A stretch of 55,127 bases of DNA from Herbinix sp. (GTDB taxonomy: Bacteria > Bacillota > Clostridia > Lachnospirales > Lachnospiraceae). Under the pieces are notes generated by a model. The model made no database searches. It saw only the letters and a program-made list of their open reading frames with translations, and was not told the DNA's origin. The stretch's first letter is position 1; every line of letters begins with the position of its first letter. Shown here piece after piece: positions 26,495 to 34,743 of the stretch. The DNA lies in contig JAQZBN010000047.1 in NCBI GenBank assembly GCA_029238935.1, forward strand, positions 1-55,127. Direction: 5' to 3'. Made by a program: the position numbers and the translations under genes.

Positions 26495-27970
26495 ATGGAA
26501 ATGGATAAAAATTTAATAGAAGCAGGATGGAATCTTGACAATAGCTATACCCTACTGCCGAAATCCTTATATAGCAGTCTCAATCCAACTCCGGTCAGAA
26601 ATCCCAAGTTAATCATACTTAATCATTCTCTTGCAAAAGCCCTTGGATTTAACCCGCAAACGTTACAAGGTGATGAGTGTGTAAAAGTTCTTGCTGGAAA
26701 CGGTATACCAGTTGGAGCATCACCAATTGCACAGGCATATGCTGGACATCAGTATGGTCATTTTACGATGTTGGGAGATGGTCGAGCTATTTTACTTGGT
26801 GAACAGATCACACCCTCCGGTGAGCGTTATGATATTCAATTAAAGGGTTCTGGAATGACGCCGTATTCTCGTCGTGGAGATGGTCGGGCAGCACTTGGAC
26901 CTATGTTACGGGAATATATCATTAGTGAGGCAATGAATGCTCTGGGCATACCAACAACTCGTAGCCTTGCAGTTGTAAAGACGGGAGAGAGTGTTATACG
27001 CGAAACGATACTACCGGGGGCTGTTTTGACGCGAATTGCATCAAGCCATATTAGAGTAGGAACGTTCCAGTATGTATCAAACTGGTGTACTATAGATGAT
27101 TTACATGCCTTGGCAGATTATACGATACAAAGACACTTTCCAGGTATTGAGCAAGATAAAGACCGCTATCTATCCATGTTAAAAGAAGTAATCAAACGGC
27201 AAGCTGAATTGATCGCCAAGTGGCAATTGGTCGGCTTTGTTCATGGTGTGATGAATACCGATAATATGACGATCAGCGGAGAGACGATTGATTATGGCCC
27301 TTGTGCTTTTATGGATTCGTATGATCCTGCGACTGTATTTAGTTCGATTGATACCTATGGACGATATGCATATGGAAATCAACCGGGAATAGCAGTTTGG
27401 AATTTATCTAGGTTGGCAGAAGCTTTATTACCCCTTCTTCATGAAAAAAAAGAGCAGGCAATACAGCTGGCTAATGATGCTATATCTGAATTTAGTGTAT
27501 TATTTAAGGAATATTGGATGAATGGAATGAAGTCTAAGCTTGGAATGACTTGGTATGATTCGGAGGATGAGGGACTCATCATGGAGCTACTCCATGTTAT
27601 GGAGAAACATGGTACTGATTATACAAATACATTTCGTGCACTTACACGGAATAAACCGGAAGACACGGGTTTAAATCATGAGAAGGAGTTTAGTCAATGG
27701 TATGAGCGGTGGCAACGGAGACTAGAAAGACAACAGGGATCAGTTACCGAAGCATATCAATTAATGAAAAAAAGTAATCCCTCTATAATTCCTAGAAATC
27801 ACCGGGTAGAAGAAGCACTGAAGGCCGCAGTGGAGAGAGCAGATTATAACATCATGGATAATTTACTTTATATTCTATCAGACCCGTATGCCTATTCACC
27901 GGAGCAGGAGGAATATGCTACACTGCCAGAACAAAGTTCATGTAATTATCGAACATTTTGCGGAACATGA
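26495..27970 (+). CDS. selO: SelO/YdiU family protein adenylyltransferase
   Basis: 491 residues from ATG 26495, 8 bases behind AGAGGAT. SelO is a pseudokinase that transfers AMP to protein Ser/Thr/Tyr, implicated in redox homeostasis. Landmarks: [37 protein letters not shown] (phosphate-binding Lys and Arg), [11 protein letters not shown], then [11 protein letters not shown] and [10 protein letters not shown], holding the catalytic Asn and metal-binding Asp. It ends [11 protein letters not shown], with the conserved Cys near the terminus that in eukaryotes is part of a selenocysteine pair. Full length, single gene. Confidence 0.95.
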   Translation: MEMDKNLIEAGWNLDNSYTLLPKSLYSSLNPTPVRNPKLIILNHSLAKALGFNPQTLQGDECVKVLAGNGIPVGASPIAQAYAGHQYGHFTMLGDGRAILLGEQITPSGERYDIQLKGSGMTPYSRRGDGRAALGPMLREYIISEAMNALGIPTTRSLAVVKTGESVIRETILPGAVLTRIASSHIRVGTFQYVSNWCTIDDLHALADYTIQRHFPGIEQDKDRYLSMLKEVIKRQAELIAKWQLVGFVHGVMNTDNMTISGETIDYGPCAFMDSYDPATVFSSIDTYGRYAYGNQPGIAVWNLSRLAEALLPLLHEKKEQAIQLANDAISEFSVLFKEYWMNGMKSKLGMTWYDSEDEGLIMELLHVMEKHGTDYTNTFRALTRNKPEDTGLNHEKEFSQWYERWQRRLERQQGSVTEAYQLMKKSNPSIIPRNHRVEEALKAAVERADYNIMDNLLYILSDPYAYSPEQEEYATLPEQSSCNYRTFCGT

Positions 27971-28017
27971 TTCCATAGAGATTTGCAATTACTTGTGTAA
28001 AGTACGATATAAGATAG

Positions 28018-28062
28018 AAAGAGTTACCTTAAAAGTTTGAACCTAGAGGGTAGCTCTTTTTC
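28018..28062 (+). terminator. Terminator of selO
   Basis: AAAGAGTTACC (28018-28028) pairs with GGTAGCTCTTT (28049-28059) with one wobble, followed by TTC. Confidence 0.8.
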
Positions 28063-28095
28063 ATATATCGTTATACTGTTTTACCATGGGCGTGT

Positions 28096-28158
28096 ATGAT
28101 TGGTATAATTGTATTCATGATTTATACTATAAGAAGACGAAGAGAAAGCTCTAACTAG
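28096..28158 (+). CDS. Possible 20-residue hydrophobic peptide between two terminators
   Basis: The frame reads MIGIIVFMIYTIRRRRESSN: a hydrophobic helix followed by four arginines, as in small membrane-active peptides such as type I toxins. It lies between two terminators, so this about 100-base unit may have its own transcript. No ribosome binding site is visible before the ATG, and a 22-residue frame overlaps it, so chance is likely. Confidence 0.2.
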   Translation: MIGIIVFMIYTIRRRRESSN

Positions 28159-28173
28159 GGCTTTCTTTTTTTT
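28143..28173 (+). terminator. Second terminator downstream of selO
   Basis: AGAAAGC (28143-28149) pairs with GCTTTCT (28160-28166), followed by eight T. Its separate presence implies a short transcript between 28063 and 28142. Confidence 0.8.
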
Positions 28174-28265
28174 GTAATGATCTCGAACAATGATATTAAC
28201 TTAGTAAGTGTAATAATTTAATATTATAAAATTAAATATAATTACAAACAATTAATAATATGATA

Positions 28266-28295
28266 TTGACAATAGTGTACGACGTACAGTATAAT
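28266..28295 (+). promoter_or_regulatory. PadR promoter with palindromic operator
   Basis: TTGACA (28266-28271), 18-base spacer, TATAAT (28290-28295). The spacer holds TGTACG-A-CGTACA (28276-28288), a perfect 6-bp inverted repeat, well placed for autorepression by PadR. Confidence 0.8.
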
Positions 28296-28313
28296 GAAGT
28301 TGAGGTGATAAAT

Positions 28314-28670
28314 ATGGATTCTATGAATGAACTATTAAGCTCACTATCAGTGGAGCTAAAAAGAGGAACCATGGTTCTATTAGTGCTTAGTCAACTACGA
28401 ACCAATGAATATGGATATTCATTAGTTCAAAAGCTGGAGGAAAAGAATGCGCCGATCGAGGCAGGAACGCTTTATCCGTTATTACGCAGATTAGAAAAGC
28501 AGAATTTATTGAAAAGTGAATGGGATACAAGTGAGAGCAGACCACGTAAATTCTACACATTAAGTGAGGAAGGTAAAGAAGTATACACAAAACTTAAAGA
28601 AGAGTGGAGATCAATTTCGAACCTTGTAGAATTATTATTAAAGGAGGATGAGGAGAATGAAACTAATTGA
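28314..28670 (+). CDS. PadR family transcriptional regulator
   Basis: 118 residues from ATG 28314 behind GAGGTGATAAAT. The PadR winged helix is plain: KRGTMVLLVLSQLRTNEYGY, SLVQKLEEKNAPIEAGTLYP, LLRRLEKQNLL, then ESRPRKFYTLSEEGKE. Typically a repressor of the next gene, released by a drug or envelope signal. It overlaps the membrane protein gene by 14 bases, forming a two-gene operon, and a perfect palindrome sits in its own promoter. Confidence 0.93.
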   Translation: MDSMNELLSSLSVELKRGTMVLLVLSQLRTNEYGYSLVQKLEEKNAPIEAGTLYPLLRRLEKQNLLKSEWDTSESRPRKFYTLSEEGKEVYTKLKEEWRSISNLVELLLKEDEENETN

Positions 28671-29664
28671 TCGGTATATCTATGCCGTAACACAATATTT
28701 ACCGGAAGGAACCCGTGAAGATGTCGGTAAGGAGCTAAGAGCCAATATAGAAGATATGCTACCTGAACAACCGACGGAGAAGGATATCATTCAGGTATTG
28801 GAGGAACTGGGCAATCCATGGAAACTAGCCAATGAGTATAACCCAAGCAAGAGATATTTAATCGGACCAGGTTATTATGAGAATTATTTATCAGTCCTAA
28901 AATTAGTGATAGGTATCTGTGCTGCAGTATTTGTGGGCCTGGCAGTTTTTGCTTGGGCAGTAGATCCGTCGGTTGAAGGGGATCAGATAAATAATCTAAC
29001 GGCACTAATTACAGATTTGATTGGTGCTGCTGTTGACGGAGTTTTACAGGGAGCTTTATGGGTAACCATCGTCTTCGTGCTATTAGAGAGAAGCGGTGTG
29101 GAACCGGGACAGCTACCATTTCATAATAAAAAATGGTCTCCTGAAGATTTACCGGAACTGCCGTTACACAATAAAAGAAAGATATCAAGGGGAGAGACCG
29201 TATTCTCCATGTTTTTTACCATCTTTTTTACCGCATTGTTTTATTTTAAGCCACAATATATTGCTATGTATGTAAAAGGTGAAAGCGGTAAAATTACGGC
29301 TACTCCATTATTTGATCTAGAAAGATTGCAATCTTATCTATGGATTATCTTATTATTGGCAATCATTCAGCTAGGGTTTTTCATATGGAAGTATATCAGT
29401 GGAAGCTGGAATATTCCAATGGCTATAGGCAATGCGGTCTATAATGCGGTGTCATGTATACTCCTTATTGTGATGTTAAGTGATCACTCCTTATATAATG
29501 CCGAATTCTTCTCCAAAATTGATGAAATCTTTACGACATCCTCGCCCGTTATATCAACATGGCTAGATCGTAGCATATGGATTACTGTTTCAGCCATCAT
29601 TATCATATGTGTTTGGGATAGTATATCAGCCTTTTTTAAATGCTTTAGTCGTTCCAGGGGATAA
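28657..29664 (+). CDS. HAAS-domain membrane protein, PadR partner
   Basis: 335 residues from ATG 28657, inside the end of the padR gene; the ATG nine bases upstream sits directly on the ribosome binding site. The N-terminal 60 residues (IDRYIYAVTQYLP...DVGKELRANIEDML, then VLEELGNPWKLANEY) form the helical HAAS/DUF1700 domain that accompanies PadR regulators. Six to seven membrane segments follow (about 78-100, 127-147, 187-208, 225-245, 258-278 and 305-325). It is probably a sensor or modulator; transport cannot be claimed. Confidence 0.85.
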   Translation: MKLIDRYIYAVTQYLPEGTREDVGKELRANIEDMLPEQPTEKDIIQVLEELGNPWKLANEYNPSKRYLIGPGYYENYLSVLKLVIGICAAVFVGLAVFAWAVDPSVEGDQINNLTALITDLIGAAVDGVLQGALWVTIVFVLLERSGVEPGQLPFHNKKWSPEDLPELPLHNKRKISRGETVFSMFFTIFFTALFYFKPQYIAMYVKGESGKITATPLFDLERLQSYLWIILLLAIIQLGFFIWKYISGSWNIPMAIGNAVYNAVSCILLIVMLSDHSLYNAEFFSKIDEIFTTSSPVISTWLDRSIWITVSAIIIICVWDSISAFFKCFSRSRG

Positions 29665-29689
29665 ATAAAAAATATTAGTGAAGAAGGTA

Positions 29690-30253
29690 ATGTTTGTGTA
29701 TACAGAGATGAATAATAATACCAATAGTGCAATATTTATCATAACTGGAATTATGGCAGCTGGAAAATCAACAATCGCACAGCTTCTTGCGGAAAAGTTT
29801 CAAAAGGGTGTTCATGTTCGCGGTGATATCTATCGGAAAATGATAGTAACAGGTCGGGAGGATATGTCACCGGATCCAACAGAAGAAGCGCTCAGGCAGT
29901 TGAAACTTCGCTATAAACTAGCGGCAGCAACTGCAGAAGCTTATTGTAACGCAGGATTTCAGGTAATTGTGCAGGATAATATTCTTGGTACCATGTTACA
30001 GGATTTCATAGAGATGTTTCACAATCATCCGATCTATGTGATTGCCCTATGTCCGTCACAGGAAGCAGTAGCACTCAGGGAAAAGGAAAGAAATAAGATT
30101 GGCTATGGAGATTGGAGTATTTCAGAACTGGATGATTTATTCCAAAGGGAAACCCCAAGAATTGGATTGTGGATTGACACGTCGAATCAAACTCCCGAAG
30201 AAAGCATTGAGGAAATACTAAAAAGAGTTTGGGAGGAAGGAAGAGTTAAATAA
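29690..30253 (+). CDS. P-loop kinase-like ATPase (AAA_33/Zeta-type)
   Basis: About 187 residues; start uncertain among GTG 29678, ATG 29690 and GTG 29696, with GAAGAAGG close by. IIMAAGKST-type Walker A (TGIMAAGKSTIAQLL), then VHVRGDIYRKMI, a Walker B-like VIVQDNI, and an ALREKERNK arginine segment. This is the layout of small phosphotransferases such as adenylylsulfate kinase, chloramphenicol phosphotransferase and zeta toxin kinases. There is no antitoxin gene beside it. The substrate is likely a small molecule. Confidence 0.75.
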   Translation: MFVYTEMNNNTNSAIFIITGIMAAGKSTIAQLLAEKFQKGVHVRGDIYRKMIVTGREDMSPDPTEEALRQLKLRYKLAAATAEAYCNAGFQVIVQDNILGTMLQDFIEMFHNHPIYVIALCPSQEAVALREKERNKIGYGDWSISELDDLFQRETPRIGLWIDTSNQTPEESIEEILKRVWEEGRVK

Positions 30254-30327
30254 CGTTCCACGCATGCAAATGAACGCAATAAGTTATTTAAACTTAGATA
30301 TATAAACAATAAAGATTATATCAAAAA

Positions 30328-30357
30328 GGCAGCAGGGTACCCACCTGTTGCCTATTT
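30328..30357. terminator. Bidirectional terminator between kinase and cupin genes
   Basis: GGCAGCAGG (30328-30336) and CCTGTTGCC (30344-30352) pair with one mismatch; T-rich on the plus side (TATTTTTG) and, on the minus side, TTTTTGATATAA. Confidence 0.85.
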
Positions 30358-30372
30358 TTGTTTATCTAATAT

Positions 30373-31008
30373 TTAGTTAGTGGTCAGTATTTCGTTACCA
30401 GCATTTGCAATTTCTTTTGTCTGGTGAACGGTACCATGAGGATGTTGCGGTGGTGCATAGATAGAATATAACTTAATAGGGGTATCGCCGGTATTAATTA
30501 AATTGTGCCATTTGCCTGCAGGAATAACAAAAGCAAAATCCTTATAAACATTTTCCTGAAAATCCATCTGGTCTTCTTGATCACCCATTAATACTACTCC
30601 TTGGCCATTTTCTATTCGTATAAATTGATCAACGGAAGGATGAACTTCAAAGCCAATATCTTCTCCAACATTGATGCTCATTAAGGTTACTTGTAAATGC
30701 TCGCCAGTCCATATCGTAGTACGAAAAGCATCGTTCTGTTTTGCAGCCTCTTCAATATTTATCACAAAAGGATTTGGACCATAGTCCATTAATTCCATAT
30801 AACTATCATCCTGCATAGGCTGGGAATACATAAGATAATCCATTTCATCTGGATAAGCATAAAAAAAGTTATTTAAATTCTGTGGGTAATTTGAATTAAA
30901 ATATGGTTCATTAGATAAATAAGGACAGGGATATCGATCCTGCATAGTGTAGGAATTATACATAGGAGTGTTAATACTTGAAGGGTAAGGATTCATCCGA
31001 TACATCAT
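30373..31008 (-). CDS. Cupin domain protein with Tyr/Asn/Pro-rich N-terminus
   Basis: About 211 residues; start is best at ATG 31008 or the next codon, behind AACAGGA. The first 80 residues are rich in Tyr, Pro, Asn and Met without a signal peptide, as in coat-associated proteins. The rest is a cupin barrel: VGEDIGFEVHPSVDQFIRI...GQGVV and later FVIPAGKWHNLINTGDTPIKLYSIYAPP. Metal ligands HPSVDQF (His and, in place of Glu, Asp/Gln) and the later His in GKWHN fit. Close to a clostridial family of cupins found with spore-coat genes; a sugar-binding or structural role is possible. Confidence 0.85.
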   Translation of the reverse strand: MMYRMNPYPSSINTPMYNSYTMQDRYPCPYLSNEPYFNSNYPQNLNNFFYAYPDEMDYLMYSQPMQDDSYMELMDYGPNPFVINIEEAAKQNDAFRTTIWTGEHLQVTLMSINVGEDIGFEVHPSVDQFIRIENGQGVVLMGDQEDQMDFQENVYKDFAFVIPAGKWHNLINTGDTPIKLYSIYAPPQHPHGTVHQTKEIANAGNEILTTN

Positions 31009-31145
31009 ACTCATTCCTGTTAAATGACTTATCACATTATCTTATGTAATACAAGGTGGATTTGTGTTGTGGAGATCGAAATTGTATTATGAGTGGTAAT
31101 ATAAAATTAGTAATATGTAATGACTTTGTGATCAATTCATATTAC

Positions 31146-31199
31146 TTGACATGGATGAAAAAGAGTGTTACATTAATTAAACTAACAGTTTAATTAATG
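31146..31199 (+). promoter_or_regulatory. TetR promoter with 29-bp palindromic operator
   Basis: TTGACA (31146-31151), 17-base spacer, TACATT (31169-31174). CATTAATTAAACT (31171-31183) and AGTTTAATTAATG (31187-31199) form a perfect 13-bp inverted repeat around AAC, covering the -10 and start site: a textbook autorepressor site. Confidence 0.85.
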
Positions 31200-31212
31200 A
31201 GGGAGGGGTACA

Positions 31213-31839
31213 ATGGCTCGTAGAAAAAAAGAAGCTCCTGAGTTTCACCGAGATAGAATTGCCGCTGCCGCGGAACGACTATTTACCAGGAAAGGGATTG
31301 CATCCACTACGATGGATGATATAGCGAGTGAGGCTGCATATAGTAAAGCAACCCTCTATGTGTATTATAAGAATAAAGAGGAAATCGTTGGCGTATTGGT
31401 TTTAAGAAGTATGAAAATGTTATTGGAACGGGTACAGTCCACTACAGATGCTAATCTGGGAACGAAAGAGCAATACAAATTAATATGTAATGAACTGACT
31501 TGTTATCAGGCACAATTTCCACTTTACTTTGAGATCGCAATTGGGGAAATCAACATTGATTTTGATCGTACGGATGTATTGGAGGTTGATAAAGAGACCT
31601 ATGAAGTTGGTGAACTTATTAATCGTGAAATTATGCAGTTTCTGATAAAAGGTATCAGAGAAGGTGTATTACGCAAGGATCTAAGTATACCACAAACAGT
31701 GTTTATGTTTTGGGCCAGTTTATCTGGGGTTATCCTTATGGCAACAAAAAAGAGATCGTATATTGAGAGAGTAATTGGTTCATCAAAACAGGATTTTCTG
31801 GAATATAGCTTTGAAACTTTATTCCGTTCTATTCTTTAA
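31213..31839 (+). CDS. TetR/AcrR family transcriptional regulator
   Basis: 208 residues. DNA-binding domain RIAAAAERLFTRKGIASTTM, DDIASEAAYSKATLYVYYKN and KEEIVGVLV at about 10-55. GAGGGAGGGGTACA precedes the ATG. Forms a two-gene unit with the FMN-binding protein 41 bases downstream, and a perfect palindrome overlies its promoter, so it probably represses both genes. Ligand unknown. Confidence 0.93.
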   Translation: MARRKKEAPEFHRDRIAAAAERLFTRKGIASTTMDDIASEAAYSKATLYVYYKNKEEIVGVLVLRSMKMLLERVQSTTDANLGTKEQYKLICNELTCYQAQFPLYFEIAIGEINIDFDRTDVLEVDKETYEVGELINREIMQFLIKGIREGVLRKDLSIPQTVFMFWASLSGVILMATKKRSYIERVIGSSKQDFLEYSFETLFRSIL

Positions 31840-31880
31840 TTAAAACGTTATGTCATATTAAAAATTGGAGAGGTCATAAT

Positions 31881-32282
31881 ATGAAATCAAAAAAGAAACT
31901 TAGGGTTATTCTTGTGACAATATGTATGATCATTCTGGTTACCACGATAATCTTTATCAATTATATGGGAAGGGTTAATCGCTACCGGGAGATGGTAAAT
32001 AATATAGACTACGAGGACATTGATATTTCGATAATTCCTGACGGAACTTATATAGGTGAATGTAATGCTGAATTTATCTATGCCAAAGTAGAAGTTACGG
32101 TAGAAGAAGGAAGGATCACTGATATAAAAATATTGGAACATAAAAATGATCGAGGAAGTGCTGCCGAAAAGATTACAAATGAAATTATAGACAAGCAGAT
32201 GATTGATGTAGATGCAATTTCAGGAGCCACAAATTCAAGTAAAGTAATTAAAAAGGCAGTAGAAAACGCCTTACTAGGCTGA
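31881..32282 (+). CDS. Membrane-anchored FMN-binding domain protein
   Basis: 133 residues: a basic N-terminus, one membrane segment (VILVTICMIILVTTIIFINY, about 9-28), then an external FMN-binding domain with PDGTYIGECNAEF, ITDIKILEHKND and DAISGATNSSKVI. The D-x-x-S-G-A-T motif is where ApbE attaches FMN covalently to the threonine. Such proteins shuttle electrons across the outer membrane face. No ApbE gene is in this window. Partner reductase unknown; the lipoprotein flavoenzyme at 14468 is a possible one by function only. Cotranscribed with the TetR gene. Confidence 0.9.
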   Translation: MKSKKKLRVILVTICMIILVTTIIFINYMGRVNRYREMVNNIDYEDIDISIIPDGTYIGECNAEFIYAKVEVTVEEGRITDIKILEHKNDRGSAAEKITNEIIDKQMIDVDAISGATNSSKVIKKAVENALLG

Positions 32283-32391
32283 TGCTACAAAATTAGCATA
32301 GAAATACATACATACAATTAATTATAAGTAAAGTAATAGGTTTCGTGTCATATTTATCAGGGTGATCTATACGTAGTTTGCATGAAGTAAG

Positions 32392-32433
32392 AAAAATCTG
32401 CGGAAACAGTTTTGACTGTTTCCGCAGATTTTT
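32392..32433. terminator. Bidirectional terminator
   Basis: Perfect 19-bp arms (32392-32410 and 32415-32433) around TTTG; T runs on both strands. Serves the FMN protein gene (+) and the coat-like gene (-). Confidence 0.92.
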
Positions 32434-32473
32434 TATATTAATAGATTAAGTTTTTTATATCCTCTACATCAGA

Positions 32474-33346
32474 TTACTTTTTTTCAGTATAATCAGTAAT
32501 TGGGAAATTCCATTGTGTATTAAGAGGATTTGCAGCATTTAACATTTCTTCCTTGCCATGTGGCATGGAAGGTCCTGGCCAGCAAACTTGCTGTTTCTGA
32601 AGTAACTTCATGCACAGATAAACAACGGATTTATCGGTAAATTCTTGGAATTCTTCCTCATTAATAAAGCCTTCAATCGGAACACCTTTATTATCGATTT
32701 CAGCATCATAAACAGCTGACCATTCAAGTTCACAATAAACTGGTTCGTTGTATATCTCAACATTGGATCGATCAGCTTCTCTAATGTCCTTACCCATTCT
32801 CTTCTCATCAAAATATCTAGCTACCATTGGAGGCAGATTTGGATGAATCTGAGGTTTATTTCCGCAAAAGTCTACTTTCGTATAAGCACGGAACGGTACA
32901 TGAACAGTAATGTCTTTAATTGATCCAGCGATAGCAGAACCTCTGGTGCATCTCTTTGTAGCATATTCAATATTTTCTCTGATATAACCTTCAATAAATA
33001 CTTTGTCTGTAGATGGTATAAACCTGCATTGGGTTAAAAATACTTGTTTTTCAGCTCTTTTGATTTCATAAGAAGGCTCATTCAGTCTGATTTTGGCTTC
33101 GGTATCGATCTGAATAACAAATTCAGCTAAAACTTTAGGGATTTTATAATCTCCTCCCCACCAAGGATAATTTTCAGCTCCCGTAAGAGTGTCTGAACGA
33201 ATAACAGAAGCATCGCAGCTTTTTTCGCAACCTTTATCGCAACCTTTGTCATAACCTTTGTCATAACCTTTGTCGTAACCTTTATCGCAATCGGAGTTCA
33301 TGTAGCTACCTTTCATGGAATCATTATTATATTTGTAGTTATCCAT
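32474..33346 (-). CDS. CsxC-like (coat/exosporium type) protein with DKGY repeats
   Basis: 290 residues, without signal peptide. The N-terminus contains DKGYDKGYDKGYDKG then CDKGCEKSCD, six tandem four-residue units of a 12-base repeat (about 33235-33290). The body has IPKVLAEFVIQIDTEAKIRL, EIKRAEKQVFLTQCRFIPS, VFIEGYIRENIEYAT and ITVHVPFRAYTKVDF. This pattern resembles the clostridial CsxC/SPOCS-like proteins of the spore surface; that naming is from memory. Cysteines in the repeat could crosslink. AAAGGAGATTTATAT precedes the ATG. Repeats of this kind expand and contract easily. Confidence 0.65.
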   Translation of the reverse strand: MDNYKYNNDSMKGSYMNSDCDKGYDKGYDKGYDKGCDKGCEKSCDASVIRSDTLTGAENYPWWGGDYKIPKVLAEFVIQIDTEAKIRLNEPSYEIKRAEKQVFLTQCRFIPSTDKVFIEGYIRENIEYATKRCTRGSAIAGSIKDITVHVPFRAYTKVDFCGNKPQIHPNLPPMVARYFDEKRMGKDIREADRSNVEIYNEPVYCELEWSAVYDAEIDNKGVPIEGFINEEEFQEFTDKSVVYLCMKLLQKQQVCWPGPSMPHGKEEMLNAANPLNTQWNFPITDYTEKK

Positions 33347-33640
33347 ATATAAATCTCCTTTCCTAATATGGGATACAACTTATTTCGTATCCTACTATAT
33401 AGTATTCAAGATAAAAGCAAATGTGCAAAATATGTAATATAATGATGAAAATTGTTTTAAAAACTTTTATTATGTGATGAAGTTGCTCATAAATAGAATC
33501 TTGGCAAAGTGTTTGTTATAAAGATAGAACATTTGTTTGCAATAATTAAATTACTATGATACAATAAATGGAAGAAGATACTAATTTTATCCAGAGAAAG
33601 TAATGGTTAAAATTATATAATAAATCAGGGGGATAATAAG
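33347..33640. other. Divergent intergenic region
   Basis: No gene seen. It must hold the minus-strand coat-gene promoter and the plus-strand promoter of the three-gene operon. GGATAC and GTATCC form a small inverted repeat at 33370-33395. Confidence 0.4.
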
Positions 33641-34732
33641 ATGTTTTTAATGGAACGTAGAAAAGAATTTGATCATGTAGCTCAGCGAGTAGTTCATGTC
33701 CTGTTAGTCTCGTTTTCAGATTTTACACCGTTTGAGTCAAATAGGGCAACAGAAAATTCACAAAAAGAATTTCATGGTATATTAAAAAGTATTCTTGAAA
33801 ATTTGTATGAAGCCAGTGATCTGGATCTGCCGATGGTAACGGATGAAGCCTATGAATGGTGGCAGTGCAATAATACAAAAGCGGAATTAAATAAAATCTA
33901 TCAGACGATCTTTAAAAACATCAGTGATTATTACCGCCTGATTTACCTTGCTGGTTTAAAGGGTGAAATTAGTAATGAAACTTTAACAATAGACCTAGAT
34001 AGCCTAAAAGACCATAAAACGAAACCGAAGGTTTGTCATCTTAATGTATTGAAAAAGGTAGGAATAGAAAGTGAACTCTCTGGAAAGAAGCTAGTGCTGA
34101 CCTATCCTGCTAACTCAGAGATTTTATCTGCATGGAAGTTGTTATCTGAAGTTTGTGATGATTTTCTAAGATCGGAAAATCATAATCGATATGATGTCAG
34201 CTTATTTCATTTTGCATGTGGAATGTATTGTAATGATGAGAGATATTGGCTACGTAATATTGAAAAGATATGTGGTTTAGAAGAAGGTCTGTTATTTGCT
34301 GCTGAAGAAAAGTATTTACAAAAGGGTTATGTTAAATCGGTGGCAGGGACCATGAATAACAATGAAATCACACTACGTTATAGTTTTATGAATGATATTT
34401 CCGGTTTCTCAATTTCGTATCAGCCGCGAAAAGCCGAACAGGTTTTTTTCAGTGTACAAAATACAGTTGGTATGAAAGCAATGCTGGAAGATTTTAAGCA
34501 GCTACCGGAGAGTATACAAACATATTTTGTGAATGCTTGCCGTAGGTGTAATGACTGCATGGGCTGTACCAAGGGAGGTAAATCAAAAGCCTTTACTGTT
34601 CGGGCTAATTATGGCGGTGAGGAATTGAAGCTATGTCCTCAATTTCCTATGGCTCATTGGTTTGAATGGAGCGCGAAGAGGACGGAAGATATCATGCTGC
34701 TGAATGATTTGCAGACGCAATATGCAAGATAG
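33641..34732 (+). CDS. Unrecognised cysteine-cluster protein, operon gene 1
   Basis: 363 residues, soluble, with no signal peptide. I do not recognise a named family. The N-terminal 130 residues are helical. In the middle are VCHLNVLKKVGIESELSGKK and LTYPANSEILSAWKLLSEV, then KYLQKGYVKS; near the end is CRRCNDCMGCTKGG with four closely spaced cysteines, followed by LCPQFPMAHW. The same order (TYPxN, YLxKG, cysteine cluster) is seen in the frameshifted protein at 1236. The cysteines suggest zinc or iron-sulfur binding; inference only. First gene of three; 11 bases before the next. AGGGGGATAATAAG precedes the ATG. Confidence 0.7.
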   Translation: MFLMERRKEFDHVAQRVVHVLLVSFSDFTPFESNRATENSQKEFHGILKSILENLYEASDLDLPMVTDEAYEWWQCNNTKAELNKIYQTIFKNISDYYRLIYLAGLKGEISNETLTIDLDSLKDHKTKPKVCHLNVLKKVGIESELSGKKLVLTYPANSEILSAWKLLSEVCDDFLRSENHNRYDVSLFHFACGMYCNDERYWLRNIEKICGLEEGLLFAAEEKYLQKGYVKSVAGTMNNNEITLRYSFMNDISGFSISYQPRKAEQVFFSVQNTVGMKAMLEDFKQLPESIQTYFVNACRRCNDCMGCTKGGKSKAFTVRANYGGEELKLCPQFPMAHWFEWSAKRTEDIMLLNDLQTQYAR

Positions 34733-34743
34733 GAGAGCAAAAG

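Noticed and set aside
29690..30253. Zeta-type toxin of a toxin-antitoxin pair
   Set aside because: The P-loop fits many small kinases and no antitoxin-like gene is adjacent.
33235..33290. CRISPR-like repeat array
   Set aside because: The 12-base units are contiguous, without spacers, and code in frame for DKGY repeats.
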